A stretch of 20,421 nucleotides of DNA from DASSKO01 sp035690425 (GTDB lineage: Bacteria > Actinomycetota > Actinomycetes > Propionibacteriales > Nocardioidaceae), in NCBI GenBank assembly GCA_035690425.1, contig DASSKO010000169.1:1-20421 (forward strand). The letters run 5' to 3'. Of the stretch, positions 9,567 to 17,040 are shown piece after piece. The position numbers were made by a program, and so were the translations under genes. Numbering within the stretch: the first letter of the stretch is position 1; each line of letters begins with the position of its first letter. The notes under the pieces are model-generated. The model ran no database searches. It was not told the origin of the DNA and saw only the letters and a program-made list of their open reading frames with translations.

Positions 9567-11216
9567 TCAGCCTTCCTGCATCGGGATGCGCACCCCGCGC
9601 TGGTCGGCCACGGCCGCTGCCTCGTCGTACCCGGCGTCGACGTGCCGGATGACGCCCATGCCCGGGTCGTTGGTCAGCACCCGCTCGGCCTTCTGTCCGG
9701 CGAGCTCGGTGCCGTCGACGACACACACCTGGCCGGCGTGGATGGAGCGGCCCATGCCGACCCCGCCGCCGTGGTGGATCGAGACCCACGACGCCCCGGA
9801 CGCCACGTTGACCATCGCGTTGAGCAGCGGCCAGTCGGCGACAGCGTCGGAACCGTCGAGCATCGCCTCGGTCTCCCGGTACGGCGAGGCGACCGAGCCG
9901 CAGTCGAGATGGTCGCGACCGATCGCCAGCGGGGCCGACAGCTCACCGGACGCCACCATGGCGTTGAACCGCTCACCGGCCCGGTGCCGTTCGCCGTACC
10001 CGAGCCAGCAGATGCGTGCGGGCAGGCCCTGGAAGGCGACCTTGTCCTGTGCCTGCCTGATCCAGCGGGTGAGGCGCTCGTCGTCACCGAACATCTCCAG
10101 CACCGCGCGGTCGGTCGCGGCGATGTCTTTCGGGTCTCCGGACAGCGCCGCCCACCGGAACGGGCCTTTGCCCTCGCAGAACAGCGGTCTGATGTAGGCC
10201 GGCACGAAGCCGGGGTAGTCGAACGCCCGGCTGAAGCCACCGAGCCGCGCCTCCGCGCGCAACGAGTTGCCGTAGTCGAACACCTCCGCGCCCGCGTCGG
10301 CGAACCCGACCATCGCCTCGCAGTGCCGCGCCATCGACTCCCGCGCCCGCTCGGTGAACCCGGTCGGGTCCTTGTCCCGCTGTGCCCTCCAGTCGTCGAA
10401 CGTGACCCCCGACGGCAGGTACATCAGCGGGTCGTGCGCCGACGTCTGGTCGGTGACGATGTCGACGGGTGCGGACCGGGCGAGCAGTGCCGGCACCATC
10501 TCGGCGGCGTTGCCCAGGACCGCTATGGACAACGGCTTGCGCGCGTCTCGCGCCTCGACCGCGAGCTCGAGCGCGTGGTCGAGGGAGTCCGCCCGCACGT
10601 CGAGATAGCGGTGCTCGATCCGCCGCTGGATGCGCGACTCGTCGACCTCGACGCAGATGCAGACGCCGTCGTTCATCGTGACCGCGAGCGGCTGCGCGCC
10701 GCCCATGCCACCCAGCCCGGCGGTCAGCGTGATGGTTCCCGCCAGCGACCCGCCGTACCTCTTGGCCGCGACCGCGGCGAACGTCTCGTAGGTGCCCTGC
10801 AGGATGCCCTGGGTGCCGATGTAGATCCAGGAGCCGGCGGTCATCTGGCCGTACATCATCAGCCCGGCGGCGTCGAGCCGGCGAAACTCCTCCCACGTCG
10901 CCCAGTCGCCGACCAGGTTGGAGTTGGCGATCAGCACCCGCGGTGCCCACTCGTGGGTGCGCAGCACGCCGACCGGCCGGCCCGACTGCACCAGCATGGT
11001 CTCGTCGTCGCCCAGTGTCCGCAGCGTGCGCACCATCGCGTCGAAGGACTTCCAGTCCCGCGCGGCCTTGCCCGAACCGCCGTAGACCACGAGTTCCTCG
11101 GGGTGCTCGGCCACCTCCGGGTCGAGGTTGTTCATCAGCATCCGCGTCGGCGCCTCGGTCTGCCAGCTGCGTGCGGTCAGCTCGCTGCCCCGCGCTGCCC
11201 TGATCGTGCGACTCAT
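9567..11216 (-). CDS. hutU: urocanate hydratase (urocanase)
   Basis: Second step of histidine breakdown: NAD+-dependent hydration of urocanate to 4-imidazolone-5-propionate. The 549-residue protein is full length. Visible family motifs are VVYGGSGKAARDWKSFDAMV (about 43-62), the NAD-binding GLGGMGGAQPLA, and the region PARICWLGYGERHRAG with the conserved active-site cysteine. The C-terminal block TNDPGMGVIRHVDAGYDEA is also present. It starts at ATG 11216 with a GAGGAGAG stretch about 10 nt upstream. It follows hutH by 38 bp and precedes the M20 gene by 24 bp, so co-transcription is expected. It could also take urocanate made by another lyase, if the divergent HAL-family protein at 18212-19825 produces any. 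Confidence 0.97.
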   Translation of the reverse strand: MSRTIRAARGSELTARSWQTEAPTRMLMNNLDPEVAEHPEELVVYGGSGKAARDWKSFDAMVRTLRTLGDDETMLVQSGRPVGVLRTHEWAPRVLIANSNLVGDWATWEEFRRLDAAGLMMYGQMTAGSWIYIGTQGILQGTYETFAAVAAKRYGGSLAGTITLTAGLGGMGGAQPLAVTMNDGVCICVEVDESRIQRRIEHRYLDVRADSLDHALELAVEARDARKPLSIAVLGNAAEMVPALLARSAPVDIVTDQTSAHDPLMYLPSGVTFDDWRAQRDKDPTGFTERARESMARHCEAMVGFADAGAEVFDYGNSLRAEARLGGFSRAFDYPGFVPAYIRPLFCEGKGPFRWAALSGDPKDIAATDRAVLEMFGDDERLTRWIRQAQDKVAFQGLPARICWLGYGERHRAGERFNAMVASGELSAPLAIGRDHLDCGSVASPYRETEAMLDGSDAVADWPLLNAMVNVASGASWVSIHHGGGVGMGRSIHAGQVCVVDGTELAGQKAERVLTNDPGMGVIRHVDAGYDEAAAVADQRGVRIPMQEG

Positions 11217-11254
11217 CTGTCTCGCTCTCCTCTCGCTCCCCGCGATTCCGCGGG

Positions 11255-12808
11255 TCAGTCCAGGGGGCCGGTGACGGACTCGGCGGCGGCGGTGACCGCG
11301 CCGCCGCGCACGAGCTCGATCGTGGCCTCGATCTCCGGCGCCAGGTGCCGGTCCGGCCCCGGTCCGCCGACCCGCTCCCGCAGGGCGGCGAGTACGGCGG
11401 CGGTGGCCGGCGCCGGTGTCAACGGTGCCCGCAGGTCGAGCGCACGTGCTGCCGTCAGGATCTCGATCGCCAGCACCCGGGTGAGGCCGTCGACGGCCCG
11501 GCGGAGCTTGCGGGCGGCCGACCAGCCCATCGAGACGTGGTCCTCCTGCATCGCGCTGGAGGGGATCGAGTCGACACTTGACGGCGCCGCGAGCCGTTTC
11601 AGCTCCGAGACGATGGCGGCCTGGGTGTACTGCGCGATCATATGGCCGGAGTCGACGCCGGGGTCGTCGGCGAGGAACGGCGGCAGCCCGTGGTTGCGGG
11701 CGGCATCGAGGAATCGGTCGGTGCGCCGCTCGGACATGCTCGCCACGTCGGCGACCGGGATCGCGAGGAAGTCCAGCGCGTAGGCCACCGGCGCACCGTG
11801 GAAGTTGCCGTTGGACTCGACCCGGCCGTCGTCGAGCACCACCGGGTTGTCGACCGCGGACGCGAGCTCGCGGGACGCCACCAGCCGGGTGTGGTCGAGG
11901 GTGTCACGGGCGGCGCCGAGCACCTGCGGTGAGCAGCGCAGCGAGTAGGCGTCCTGCACCACCGTGCAGTCGTCGCCCCGGTGGCTGCGCATCACCCCCG
12001 AGTCGGCGAGGATCCGCCGCAGGTTTGCGGCGCTCGCGGCCTGACCCGGGTGCGGGCGCAACGCTTGCAGGTCCTCGGCGAAGACGCGGTCGGTGCCCAG
12101 CAGCGCCTCCACGCTCATCGCGGTGGCGATGTCGGCGACCTTGAGCAGCGCCGCGACGTCGGCCTGCGCCAGCACCAGCATGCCGAGCATGCCGTCGGTG
12201 CCGTTGATCAGCGCGAGCCCCTCCTTGGCCGCGAGCTCGATGGGTTCCAAGCCGATCTCTTTGAGGGTTTCGTGAGCGGGTCGGATGCGACCAACGGAAT
12301 CTCGCACTTCACCCTCCCCCATCAGCGCCAACGCGCAGTGCGCCAGTGGGGCTAGGTCGCCGGAGCAGCCCAAGCTGCCGTACTCGTGCACGACCGGTGT
12401 AATCCCGTGGGTGAGCAGCGCGGCGATCGCCTGGGCCGTCTGCGGCCGGATGCCGGTGTGCCCGGTCGCCAAGGTGGACAGCCGCAGCAGCATCAGCGCG
12501 CGCACCACCTCGCGCTCGACCTCCGGGCCGCTGCCGGCAGCGTGCGAGCGCACCAGCGACCTCTGCAGCTGCGCCCGCATGTCGGTGGGGATGTGCCGGG
12601 TGGCCAGTGCACCGAAGCCCGTGGAGACCCCGTACGCCGGGGTCGGCGCCGACGCGAGCTCCTCGACGGCCTTCCGCGACCGCTCGATCGCCGCGAGGGC
12701 ATCGCTCGCCAGCACGACCGACGCGCCGTCGCGTGCCACCGCCACCAGCTCCTCGGCTGTCACCGGCCCGACACCGACCTCGACAGTTGAAGTACCCATA
12801 CCTGCCAT
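11255..12808 (-). CDS. hutH: histidine ammonia-lyase
   Basis: First step of histidine breakdown: non-oxidative deamination of L-histidine to trans-urocanate, using the MIO electrophile formed by self-cyclisation of three residues. The 517-residue protein (514 if the ATG at 12799 is used) keeps the catalytic set. It has AYGVSTGFG with Tyr59, SHAAG with His89, GSLGCSGDLAPLAH with the MIO tripeptide Cys-Ser-Gly at 148-150, INGTDGM, QDAYSLRC, GNFHG and MQEDHVSM. Cys replaces the more common Ala at the first MIO position, a substitution that still allows cyclisation. Neither possible start has a strong ribosome site; I took 12808. First gene of the hut operon, divergent from the IclR-type regulator across 80 bp. 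Confidence 0.96.
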   Translation of the reverse strand: MAGMGTSTVEVGVGPVTAEELVAVARDGASVVLASDALAAIERSRKAVEELASAPTPAYGVSTGFGALATRHIPTDMRAQLQRSLVRSHAAGSGPEVEREVVRALMLLRLSTLATGHTGIRPQTAQAIAALLTHGITPVVHEYGSLGCSGDLAPLAHCALALMGEGEVRDSVGRIRPAHETLKEIGLEPIELAAKEGLALINGTDGMLGMLVLAQADVAALLKVADIATAMSVEALLGTDRVFAEDLQALRPHPGQAASAANLRRILADSGVMRSHRGDDCTVVQDAYSLRCSPQVLGAARDTLDHTRLVASRELASAVDNPVVLDDGRVESNGNFHGAPVAYALDFLAIPVADVASMSERRTDRFLDAARNHGLPPFLADDPGVDSGHMIAQYTQAAIVSELKRLAAPSSVDSIPSSAMQEDHVSMGWSAARKLRRAVDGLTRVLAIEILTAARALDLRAPLTPAPATAAVLAALRERVGGPGPDRHLAPEIEATIELVRGGAVTAAAESVTGPLD

Positions 12809-12854
12809 TGCACTGCCCGGTGGGCCCCCACGCCACCCACCTCGAGCCGATTCG

Positions 12855-12870
12855 GTCTCATATCCGAGAC
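12855..12870. promoter_or_regulatory. candidate operator in the hutH-iclR divergent region
   Basis: A 5-6-5 inverted repeat, GTCTC-ATATCC-GAGAC, lies in the 80-bp divergent region. It covers the spacer and likely -35 area of the regulator's promoter and is also upstream of hutH. Size and position suit a dimeric IclR-family protein controlling hutH and itself. A second short palindrome (GTGGGCCCCCAC, 12820-12831) lies closer to hutH. Neither has been tested, and no second copy of the first was seen elsewhere in the window. Confidence 0.45.
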
Positions 12871-12876
12871 TCGGCG

Positions 12877-12882
12877 TAGGTT
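12877..12882 (+). promoter_or_regulatory. -10 element TAGGTT for a leaderless regulator mRNA
   Basis: TAGGTT matches TANNNT and ends 6 nt before ATG 12889, so the transcript would start at the A of the start codon. No Shine-Dalgarno is seen before this ATG. This supports ATG 12889 as the true start. Confidence 0.5.
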
Positions 12883-12888
12883 GGGCGG

Positions 12889-13692
12889 ATGCCGCATCGA
12901 ACAACCAGCCAGGTGCCGGCCGCGGTCCGCGCCATGCGGGTGCTGAGCTTTCTCGCCCGGCAGCCGGAGCCGGTGCCGCTGGAGCGCATCGCCGCCGCCG
13001 TCTGCATCCCACGGTCGTCGGCCTATCACCTGCTGCGCACGATGGTCGACGAGGGCTTCTGCGTGCACCTGGAGTCCGAGCGCCGGTTCGGTCTCGGTGT
13101 GGCCGCGTTCGAGGTGGGCTCGGGATACACCCGGCAGGCGCCCCTGCAACGGCTGGCCAGGCCGCGGATGAGCAGGCTCGTCGACCTGGTGGGTCAGTCT
13201 GCACACCTGGTCGTGCTGCACGGCCGCGAGGTGCTCTACGTCGTCGAGGAGCGTGCCCCCGGCAGGCCTCCGCTGGTCACCGCCGTGGGGGTGCGACTGC
13301 CTGCGCACCTCACCGCGAGTGGCCGCGCGATCCTGGCGGCGCTGCCGAGCCGGCAGGTGCGCGCGCTGTTCCCCGACGCCTCGGCCTTCGTCGACCGGCA
13401 CGGGACCGGGCCGACGTCGCCGACCGCGCTGCGCGCGCTGCTCTCCGACACCCGGCAGCGCGGGTACGCCGAGGAGCAGGGCGAGGTGACGCCCGGCCTG
13501 GCCTCGGTCGCGGCCGTCGTCCTGGACCACAACGCACATCCGGTGGCCAGCGTCGCGGTCACCTTCGAGCAGCGCGACGACAGCCCCGAAGAACGGGATC
13601 GCTACGCGGCAGCGGTGACCGGCGCCGCTGCCGACCTCACCCGGCGGCTCGCCGGCGCCCACGGGCACGGTCGGCCGCCATCTCGTCAGTAG
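12889..13692 (+). CDS. IclR-family transcriptional regulator, probable hut regulator
   Basis: A 267-residue regulator with an N-terminal winged helix-turn-helix (about 8-70). The recognition part is PLERIAAAVCIPRSSAYHLLRTMVDEGF, followed by the wing ESERRFGLG. A C-terminal IclR effector domain follows, with GQSAHLVVLHGREVLYVVEE, LPAHLTASGRAILAALP and RGYAEEQGEVTPGLASVAAVV. Divergence from hutH and adjacency to the whole hut operon suggest control of histidine catabolism, with histidine or urocanate as likely effector. That role is inferred from context. Predicted to be leaderless. The 3' end overlaps the stop of the decayed PIN-domain gene on the other strand by 7 bases. Confidence 0.9.
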   Translation: MPHRTTSQVPAAVRAMRVLSFLARQPEPVPLERIAAAVCIPRSSAYHLLRTMVDEGFCVHLESERRFGLGVAAFEVGSGYTRQAPLQRLARPRMSRLVDLVGQSAHLVVLHGREVLYVVEERAPGRPPLVTAVGVRLPAHLTASGRAILAALPSRQVRALFPDASAFVDRHGTGPTSPTALRALLSDTRQRGYAEEQGEVTPGLASVAAVVLDHNAHPVASVAVTFEQRDDSPEERDRYAAAVTGAAADLTRRLAGAHGHGRPPSRQ

Positions 13693-13836
13693 GGACTGCG
13701 CAGGCCGGGAAACATGGGGAAGTGCCGGACATTCAGTGTGAGCAACTGCGCGCCGGTGACCCTCCAACAGCTCGCCGGCCTCGTCACGACCTCGCAGGTA
13801 GTCGACCAGGACCGACGTGTCCACCAACACGCTCAT
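13686..13836 (-). pseudogene. VapC-type PIN-domain toxin, remnant with internal deletion
   Basis: The N-terminus MSVLVDTSVLVDYLRGRDEAGELLEG (from ATG 13836) is the start of a PIN-domain ribonuclease, with the first catalytic Asp in VDTS. About 20 codons later the frame is lost. In another frame, ending at TGA 13688-13686, comes QLLTLNVRHFPMFPGLRSPY, the typical VapC C-terminus. The central 80 or so residues, which carry the other catalytic acids, are absent. Total length is 151 bp against about 390 bp for an intact gene. This is therefore a deletion plus frame change, not a sequencing slip of one base. Not expected to make active toxin. Confidence 0.82.
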
Positions 13837-13931
13837 CGTGGCGGCCGTGCACGGCGCCCGAGACGCAGCCGTTCGACCCGGGCAGCGCCGTCGGCGTCGT
13901 GGGTCTCCCACGAGCCGAATGCACCACCCAT
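13833..13931 (-). CDS. 32-residue ORF coupled to the PIN-domain remnant (possible antitoxin fragment)
   Basis: A short ORF (begins MGGAFGSWETHDADG, ends RRARPPR) whose TGA overlaps the ATG of the PIN remnant (ATGA), the usual arrangement of vapB before vapC. A TATCTG hexamer (13943-13938 on the minus strand) ends 6 nt before its ATG, so a leaderless start is possible, although the last base does not fit TANNNT. The residues do not match a VapB family I can name, and no ribbon-helix-helix part is visible. It may be the tail of a decayed antitoxin gene or chance. The 104 bp from 13932 to the nitroreductase start hold nothing else I can identify. Confidence 0.3.
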   Translation of the reverse strand: MGGAFGSWETHDADGAARVERLRLGRRARPPR

Positions 13932-14035
13932 CAGGCGCAGATACGCTGGCCCCCATGCTGCTCGCCGCCCCGGTCCGCTGCGCGGGTCCCAGGCGACTCG
14001 ATCTGGCCGTGGACATCGTCGCGGGATCCTGACTC

Positions 14036-14638
14036 GTGGACTTTCGCGACGTGGTCCGCCGGCGCCAGATGGTGCGCAGCTACACCGACGCGCCGGTCGA
14101 CCCAGCCACCGTCGACCGGATGCTGGAGCATGCCGTGCACGCACCGAGCGCCGGGTTCAGTCAGGGATGGGCGTTCCTCCGCCTCGACTCGTCCGACGAC
14201 GTCGACCGCTTCTGGCGTGCCACCGCGCCGAGGGGTGCGGCCGAGCAGCCGTCGCGCTGGCTGGAGGGGATGCGCCGCGCACCCGTGCTGATCGTGCCGA
14301 TGTCGCGCAAGGACGCCTACCTCGACCGCTACGCCGAGGCCGACAAGGGCTGGGCCGATCGTGACGAGTCCCGGTGGCCGATCCCCTACTGGCATGTCGA
14401 CACCGGCATGGCGGCGCTGCTGATCCTGCAGACCGCTGTCGACGAGCGGCTGGGAGCGTGCTTCTTCGGCATCCCGGCCGAGCGGGTCGAGGCCTTTCGT
14501 GCCGCGTTCGGCGTACCCGCAGATCACACGCCGATCGGTGCGATCACGGTCGGGCATCCGGCCCCGGACCGCAAGTCTCCCTCACTCACGCGCCGGCGGC
14601 GTACCCCAGACGAGGTCGTGCACCGCGGCCGCTGGTGA
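14036..14638 (+). CDS. nitroreductase-family FMN-dependent oxidoreductase
   Basis: A 200-residue protein of the nitroreductase-like flavin fold. The N-terminus DFRDVVRRRQMVRSYTDAPVD followed by HAPSAGFSQGWAFLRL is the usual FMN-phosphate and dimer region. LGACFFGIPAERVEAFRAAFGVP and PIGAITVGHPAPD in the C-terminal half are also typical. The start is GTG 14036; a weak GGGA lies about 9 nt upstream. It is a single-gene unit running toward the ABC transporter operon, with a palindromic element between the two. The substrate cannot be deduced; members reduce nitroaromatics, quinones or enones, or act in cofactor chemistry. Confidence 0.87.
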   Translation: MDFRDVVRRRQMVRSYTDAPVDPATVDRMLEHAVHAPSAGFSQGWAFLRLDSSDDVDRFWRATAPRGAAEQPSRWLEGMRRAPVLIVPMSRKDAYLDRYAEADKGWADRDESRWPIPYWHVDTGMAALLILQTAVDERLGACFFGIPAERVEAFRAAFGVPADHTPIGAITVGHPAPDRKSPSLTRRRRTPDEVVHRGRW

Positions 14639-14639
14639 A

Positions 14640-14722
14640 AAACTGCGATCTCGCGACGAAGCGGGCGGCCCGCGACGAAGGGGGCAGCCGGCGCGTCCCC
14701 TCTCACCGCGAGATCGCAGTTT
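14640..14722. repeat. 83-bp palindromic element with 16-bp terminal inverted repeats and 19-bp tandem repeats
   Basis: Ends are perfect inverted repeats: AAACTGCGATCTCGCG at 14640-14655 and its complement at 14707-14722. The 51-bp interior contains most of two adjacent 19-bp repeats (14652-14670 and 14671-14689, both starting CGCGACGAAG) that differ at only two positions. It fills the space between two convergent genes, starting 2 bases after the nitroreductase stop and ending 9 bases before the lipoprotein gene stop. It could act as a two-way terminator through its long stem, or be a REP- or MITE-like mobile repeat. No transposase is present and no target duplication is obvious. Confidence 0.7.
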
Positions 14723-14731
14723 GGACTCGGG

Positions 14732-15652
14732 TCAGTTCAGGTCGGCCTGTTGCAGCCAGTCGGCAGCGACGTCGCGTGGGTTCTCCTTGTCGATGTCGAC
14801 GCGCTTGACCAGCTCGGCAAGCTTCTCGGTGGTGAGCTCGGCGGAAACCGCGTTCAGCGTCTCCCTGACAGTTGGGGTCACCTTGTCCTCGTTGGCCAGC
14901 GGCACGATGTTCTGTGCGATGTGGATGTTCTTGGGGTCCTCGAGCGGCACGAAGTTGTTCTGCTCGATGGAGGGCTGGGTGGAGAACAGCTGGGTCACGT
15001 CGACGTCGCCGTCCTTCAGCGCGGTCACGGTCAGCGGGCCACCGGCATCGAGGGTCTTGAACTCCTTGAAGTCCAGGCCGTAGACCTCCTGCAAGCCCTT
15101 CAGGCCCGCGCGCCGCTCCGCGAACTCCGGCGAACCGCCCACGACCAGCTGGTCATCGACCCGCTGGAGGTCGGCGATCGTCTCCAAGTCGTACTTCTCG
15201 GCGGTCTCCTGGCGCACGACCAACACGTCCTTGTCCTCCGCCGACGACTTCTCCAGCACGACGAGTCCCTCGGGCAGCGCCTGCTGCAGCGCCTCGTAGA
15301 CCTCGTCGCTCTTCGTCACCTTCGCATCCGAGTCGAAGTACAGCAGGAGGTTGCCGGTGTACTCGGGGATCAGGTCGATGGAGCCGTCCTGCAGTGCGGG
15401 AATGTAGGTCTCGCGACTGCCGATGTTCAGTTTCTTCTCGGTCTTGACGCCGGCTTCCTCCAGCGCCTGGGCATAGATCTCGGCGAGGATGATGTTCTCG
15501 CTGAAGTTGGCCGAGCCGACCACGATCGTGTCGTCGGGAGCCTGCTCGCCGGACGACCCGGCCAGCGGGTCACCGCCACCACCACCGCAGGCGGCGAGCA
15601 GTCCGGCGGTCAGGACGAGGCCCACGGTGCGGGCAAGTCTTGGGTAGGGCAT
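14732..15652 (-). CDS. substrate-binding lipoprotein of a glycine betaine/OpuC-type ABC importer
   Basis: Extracytoplasmic binding protein of 306 residues. A lipoprotein signal peptide is clear: basic N-terminus, hydrophobic core, lipobox LLAAC with the lipidated Cys at about 22, then a Gly-rich linker. The mature part matches the OpuAC/ProX-like family, with VGSANFSENIILAEIYAQALE near its start and DGSIDLIPEYTGNLLLYF. That family binds quaternary ammonium compounds such as glycine betaine, choline, carnitine and, in EgtU, ergothioneine. A good AGGAGG site lies 6 nt before ATG 15652. It follows the permease gene by 18 bp and is the last gene of the operon. Which amine it binds cannot be read by eye. 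Confidence 0.92.
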   Translation of the reverse strand: MPYPRLARTVGLVLTAGLLAACGGGGGDPLAGSSGEQAPDDTIVVGSANFSENIILAEIYAQALEEAGVKTEKKLNIGSRETYIPALQDGSIDLIPEYTGNLLLYFDSDAKVTKSDEVYEALQQALPEGLVVLEKSSAEDKDVLVVRQETAEKYDLETIADLQRVDDQLVVGGSPEFAERRAGLKGLQEVYGLDFKEFKTLDAGGPLTVTALKDGDVDVTQLFSTQPSIEQNNFVPLEDPKNIHIAQNIVPLANEDKVTPTVRETLNAVSAELTTEKLAELVKRVDIDKENPRDVAADWLQQADLN

Positions 15653-15670
15653 GGCAGCCTCCTGTGCGTG

Positions 15671-16393
15671 TCAAGCCGGCTCGGTGGCGGATCGCGTTGT
15701 TCGGCCAGCGGTCTTCGGGATCTTGCCGAGGCGGCCGCTGACCCCTGGGGAGACGGCGACCTTGCTGAGCAGCACCCAGACTACGTCGAGCACGATCGCC
15801 AGGATCGCGACGAACACCGCGCCGGCGGCCATCTCGCCGTAGTCACGCTGCCCGAGCCCGTCGATGACGAAGCGACCGAGCCCACCCAGCGACACATAGG
15901 CCGCGATCGTCGCGGTGGACACGATCTGCAGGGTGGCGCTGCGCAGTCCGGCGATGACGGTCGGCAGCGCGATCGGGAGCTCCACCCGCAACAGCATCCC
16001 GCTCTCGGTCATCCCCATGCCCCGGGCAGCGGTGACCGTCGATCCCTCGACACCGCGGATGCCGGCGTACGTCGAGGTGAGGATCGGCGGGATGCCGATG
16101 ATCACCAGCGCGATCAGCGCGGGCAGGAACCCGATCCCGGCGAGCAGCACGACCAGCAGCAACATGCCGAACGTCGGCACCGCGCGTGCGGCGTTGCCGA
16201 CGTTGATGGTGACCACCGCGCCGCGCCCGGTGTGTCCGATCAGCAGACCGACCGGGAACGCGATGGCGAAGGCGACACCGAGCGCGACGAAGGTGTAGAG
16301 CAGATGCTCGACGATACGCACCGGGATACCGCGGGACCCGCTCCAGTTCATCGGGTCGGACAGGAACTGCAGCAGAGCATCGATCAGTGTCAT
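15671..16393 (-). CDS. OpuC-type ABC importer permease 2
   Basis: Inner-membrane permease of about 240 residues with five to six hydrophobic segments, of the binding-protein-dependent transport family (OpuCB/OpuCD, ProW-like). ARAVPTFGMLLLVV and the coupling-helix region TVTAARGMGMTESGMLLRVELPIALPTVIAGLRSA (EAA loop) are family marks. The ATG at 16393 overlaps the stop of the upstream permease gene (ATGA), which fixes the start. It forms a heterodimer with the product of 16390-17040 and gives the passage for the solute delivered by the lipoprotein. Confidence 0.92.
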   Translation of the reverse strand: MTLIDALLQFLSDPMNWSGSRGIPVRIVEHLLYTFVALGVAFAIAFPVGLLIGHTGRGAVVTINVGNAARAVPTFGMLLLVVLLAGIGFLPALIALVIIGIPPILTSTYAGIRGVEGSTVTAARGMGMTESGMLLRVELPIALPTVIAGLRSATLQIVSTATIAAYVSLGGLGRFVIDGLGQRDYGEMAAGAVFVAILAIVLDVVWVLLSKVAVSPGVSGRLGKIPKTAGRTTRSATEPA

Positions 16394-17040
16394 GCCTGCC
16401 TCGCGAACTTGGCCCACGGCGTGAGCCAGCGCTGCAGTGTCACGATGACGAGGTCGGCGGTCAGCGCCAGCACCACCGACAGCACCAGCCCGACCAGCAA
16501 CGGTGTCAGGTAGTTTCGCCGGAAGCCGTCAGCCATCAGTTCGCCGAGACCGCCGATGCCGACCAGGGCACCAACGCTCACCATCGAGATGTTGGCCACC
16601 GTGGCCACGCGCAGCCCAGCGAAGATGAGCGGCATCGCGATCGGCAGGTCGACCTCCCACAGCTGGCGGATCCCCCCGTAGCCCATCGACAGCGCCGACT
16701 GCCGCACGTCTGCCGAGGTCTCTCGCAGCCCGTCGACGACGTTGCGCACCAGCAGCGAGACGCTGTAGATGCTCAGCGCGACGATCACGTTGAGGGGGCT
16801 GAGGATGTTGGTCTGGATGATGCCCGGGAGCATCACGAACAGGGCGATCGACGGCACGGTGTAGAAGGTGCTCGAGAGCGCCAACACCGCGGGGTAGACC
16901 TTCGGGAAGCTCACCGAGAACAACCCGATGAGCAGCGAGAGCACCAGCGCGATCAGGATCGGCGTGATCGATAGGTAGAGGTGCTCCACCAGCTTCGACC
17001 AGATCAGCGCCGAGTTGGAGCTCAGGTACTGCCAGTCCAT
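16390..17040 (-). CDS. OpuC-type ABC importer permease 1
   Basis: Inner-membrane permease of 216 residues, shorter than its partner, with about six hydrophobic segments. It has the start-of-core FYTVPSIALFVMLPGII, the EAA coupling loop SADVRQSALSMGYGGIRQLWEVDLPIAMPLIFAGLRVA, and VGIGGLGELMADGF. Its ATG at 17040 overlaps the ATPase gene stop and its own stop overlaps the next permease start, so all three are translationally coupled. Two separate permease genes plus a separate lipoprotein is the OpuC layout, unlike the fused EgtU-type protein with permease and binding domain in one chain. Confidence 0.92.
   Translation of the reverse strand: MDWQYLSSNSALIWSKLVEHLYLSITPILIALVLSLLIGLFSVSFPKVYPAVLALSSTFYTVPSIALFVMLPGIIQTNILSPLNVIVALSIYSVSLLVRNVVDGLRETSADVRQSALSMGYGGIRQLWEVDLPIAMPLIFAGLRVATVANISMVSVGALVGIGGLGELMADGFRRNYLTPLLVGLVLSVVLALTADLVIVTLQRWLTPWAKFARQA

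Noticed and set aside
8298..11783. Very long plus-strand open frame (over 1,100 codons) opposite the hut genes
   Set aside because: Antisense to hutH, hutU and the M20 gene, which all have intact family motifs. Long antisense frames are expected at this base composition.
12809..13204. N-terminal extension of hutH up to 13204
   Set aside because: It is antisense to the IclR-type regulator and shows no HAL similarity; HutH proteins begin close to 12808.
14640..14722. CRISPR array
   Set aside because: Only two tandem 19-bp units without spacers of regular length, and no cas genes in the window.
14750..16513. Long plus-strand open frame opposite the ABC permease and lipoprotein genes
   Set aside because: Rich in Asp, His, Gln and Arg with no recognisable domain; the minus-strand genes have signal peptide, membrane segments and overlapping start/stop codons.
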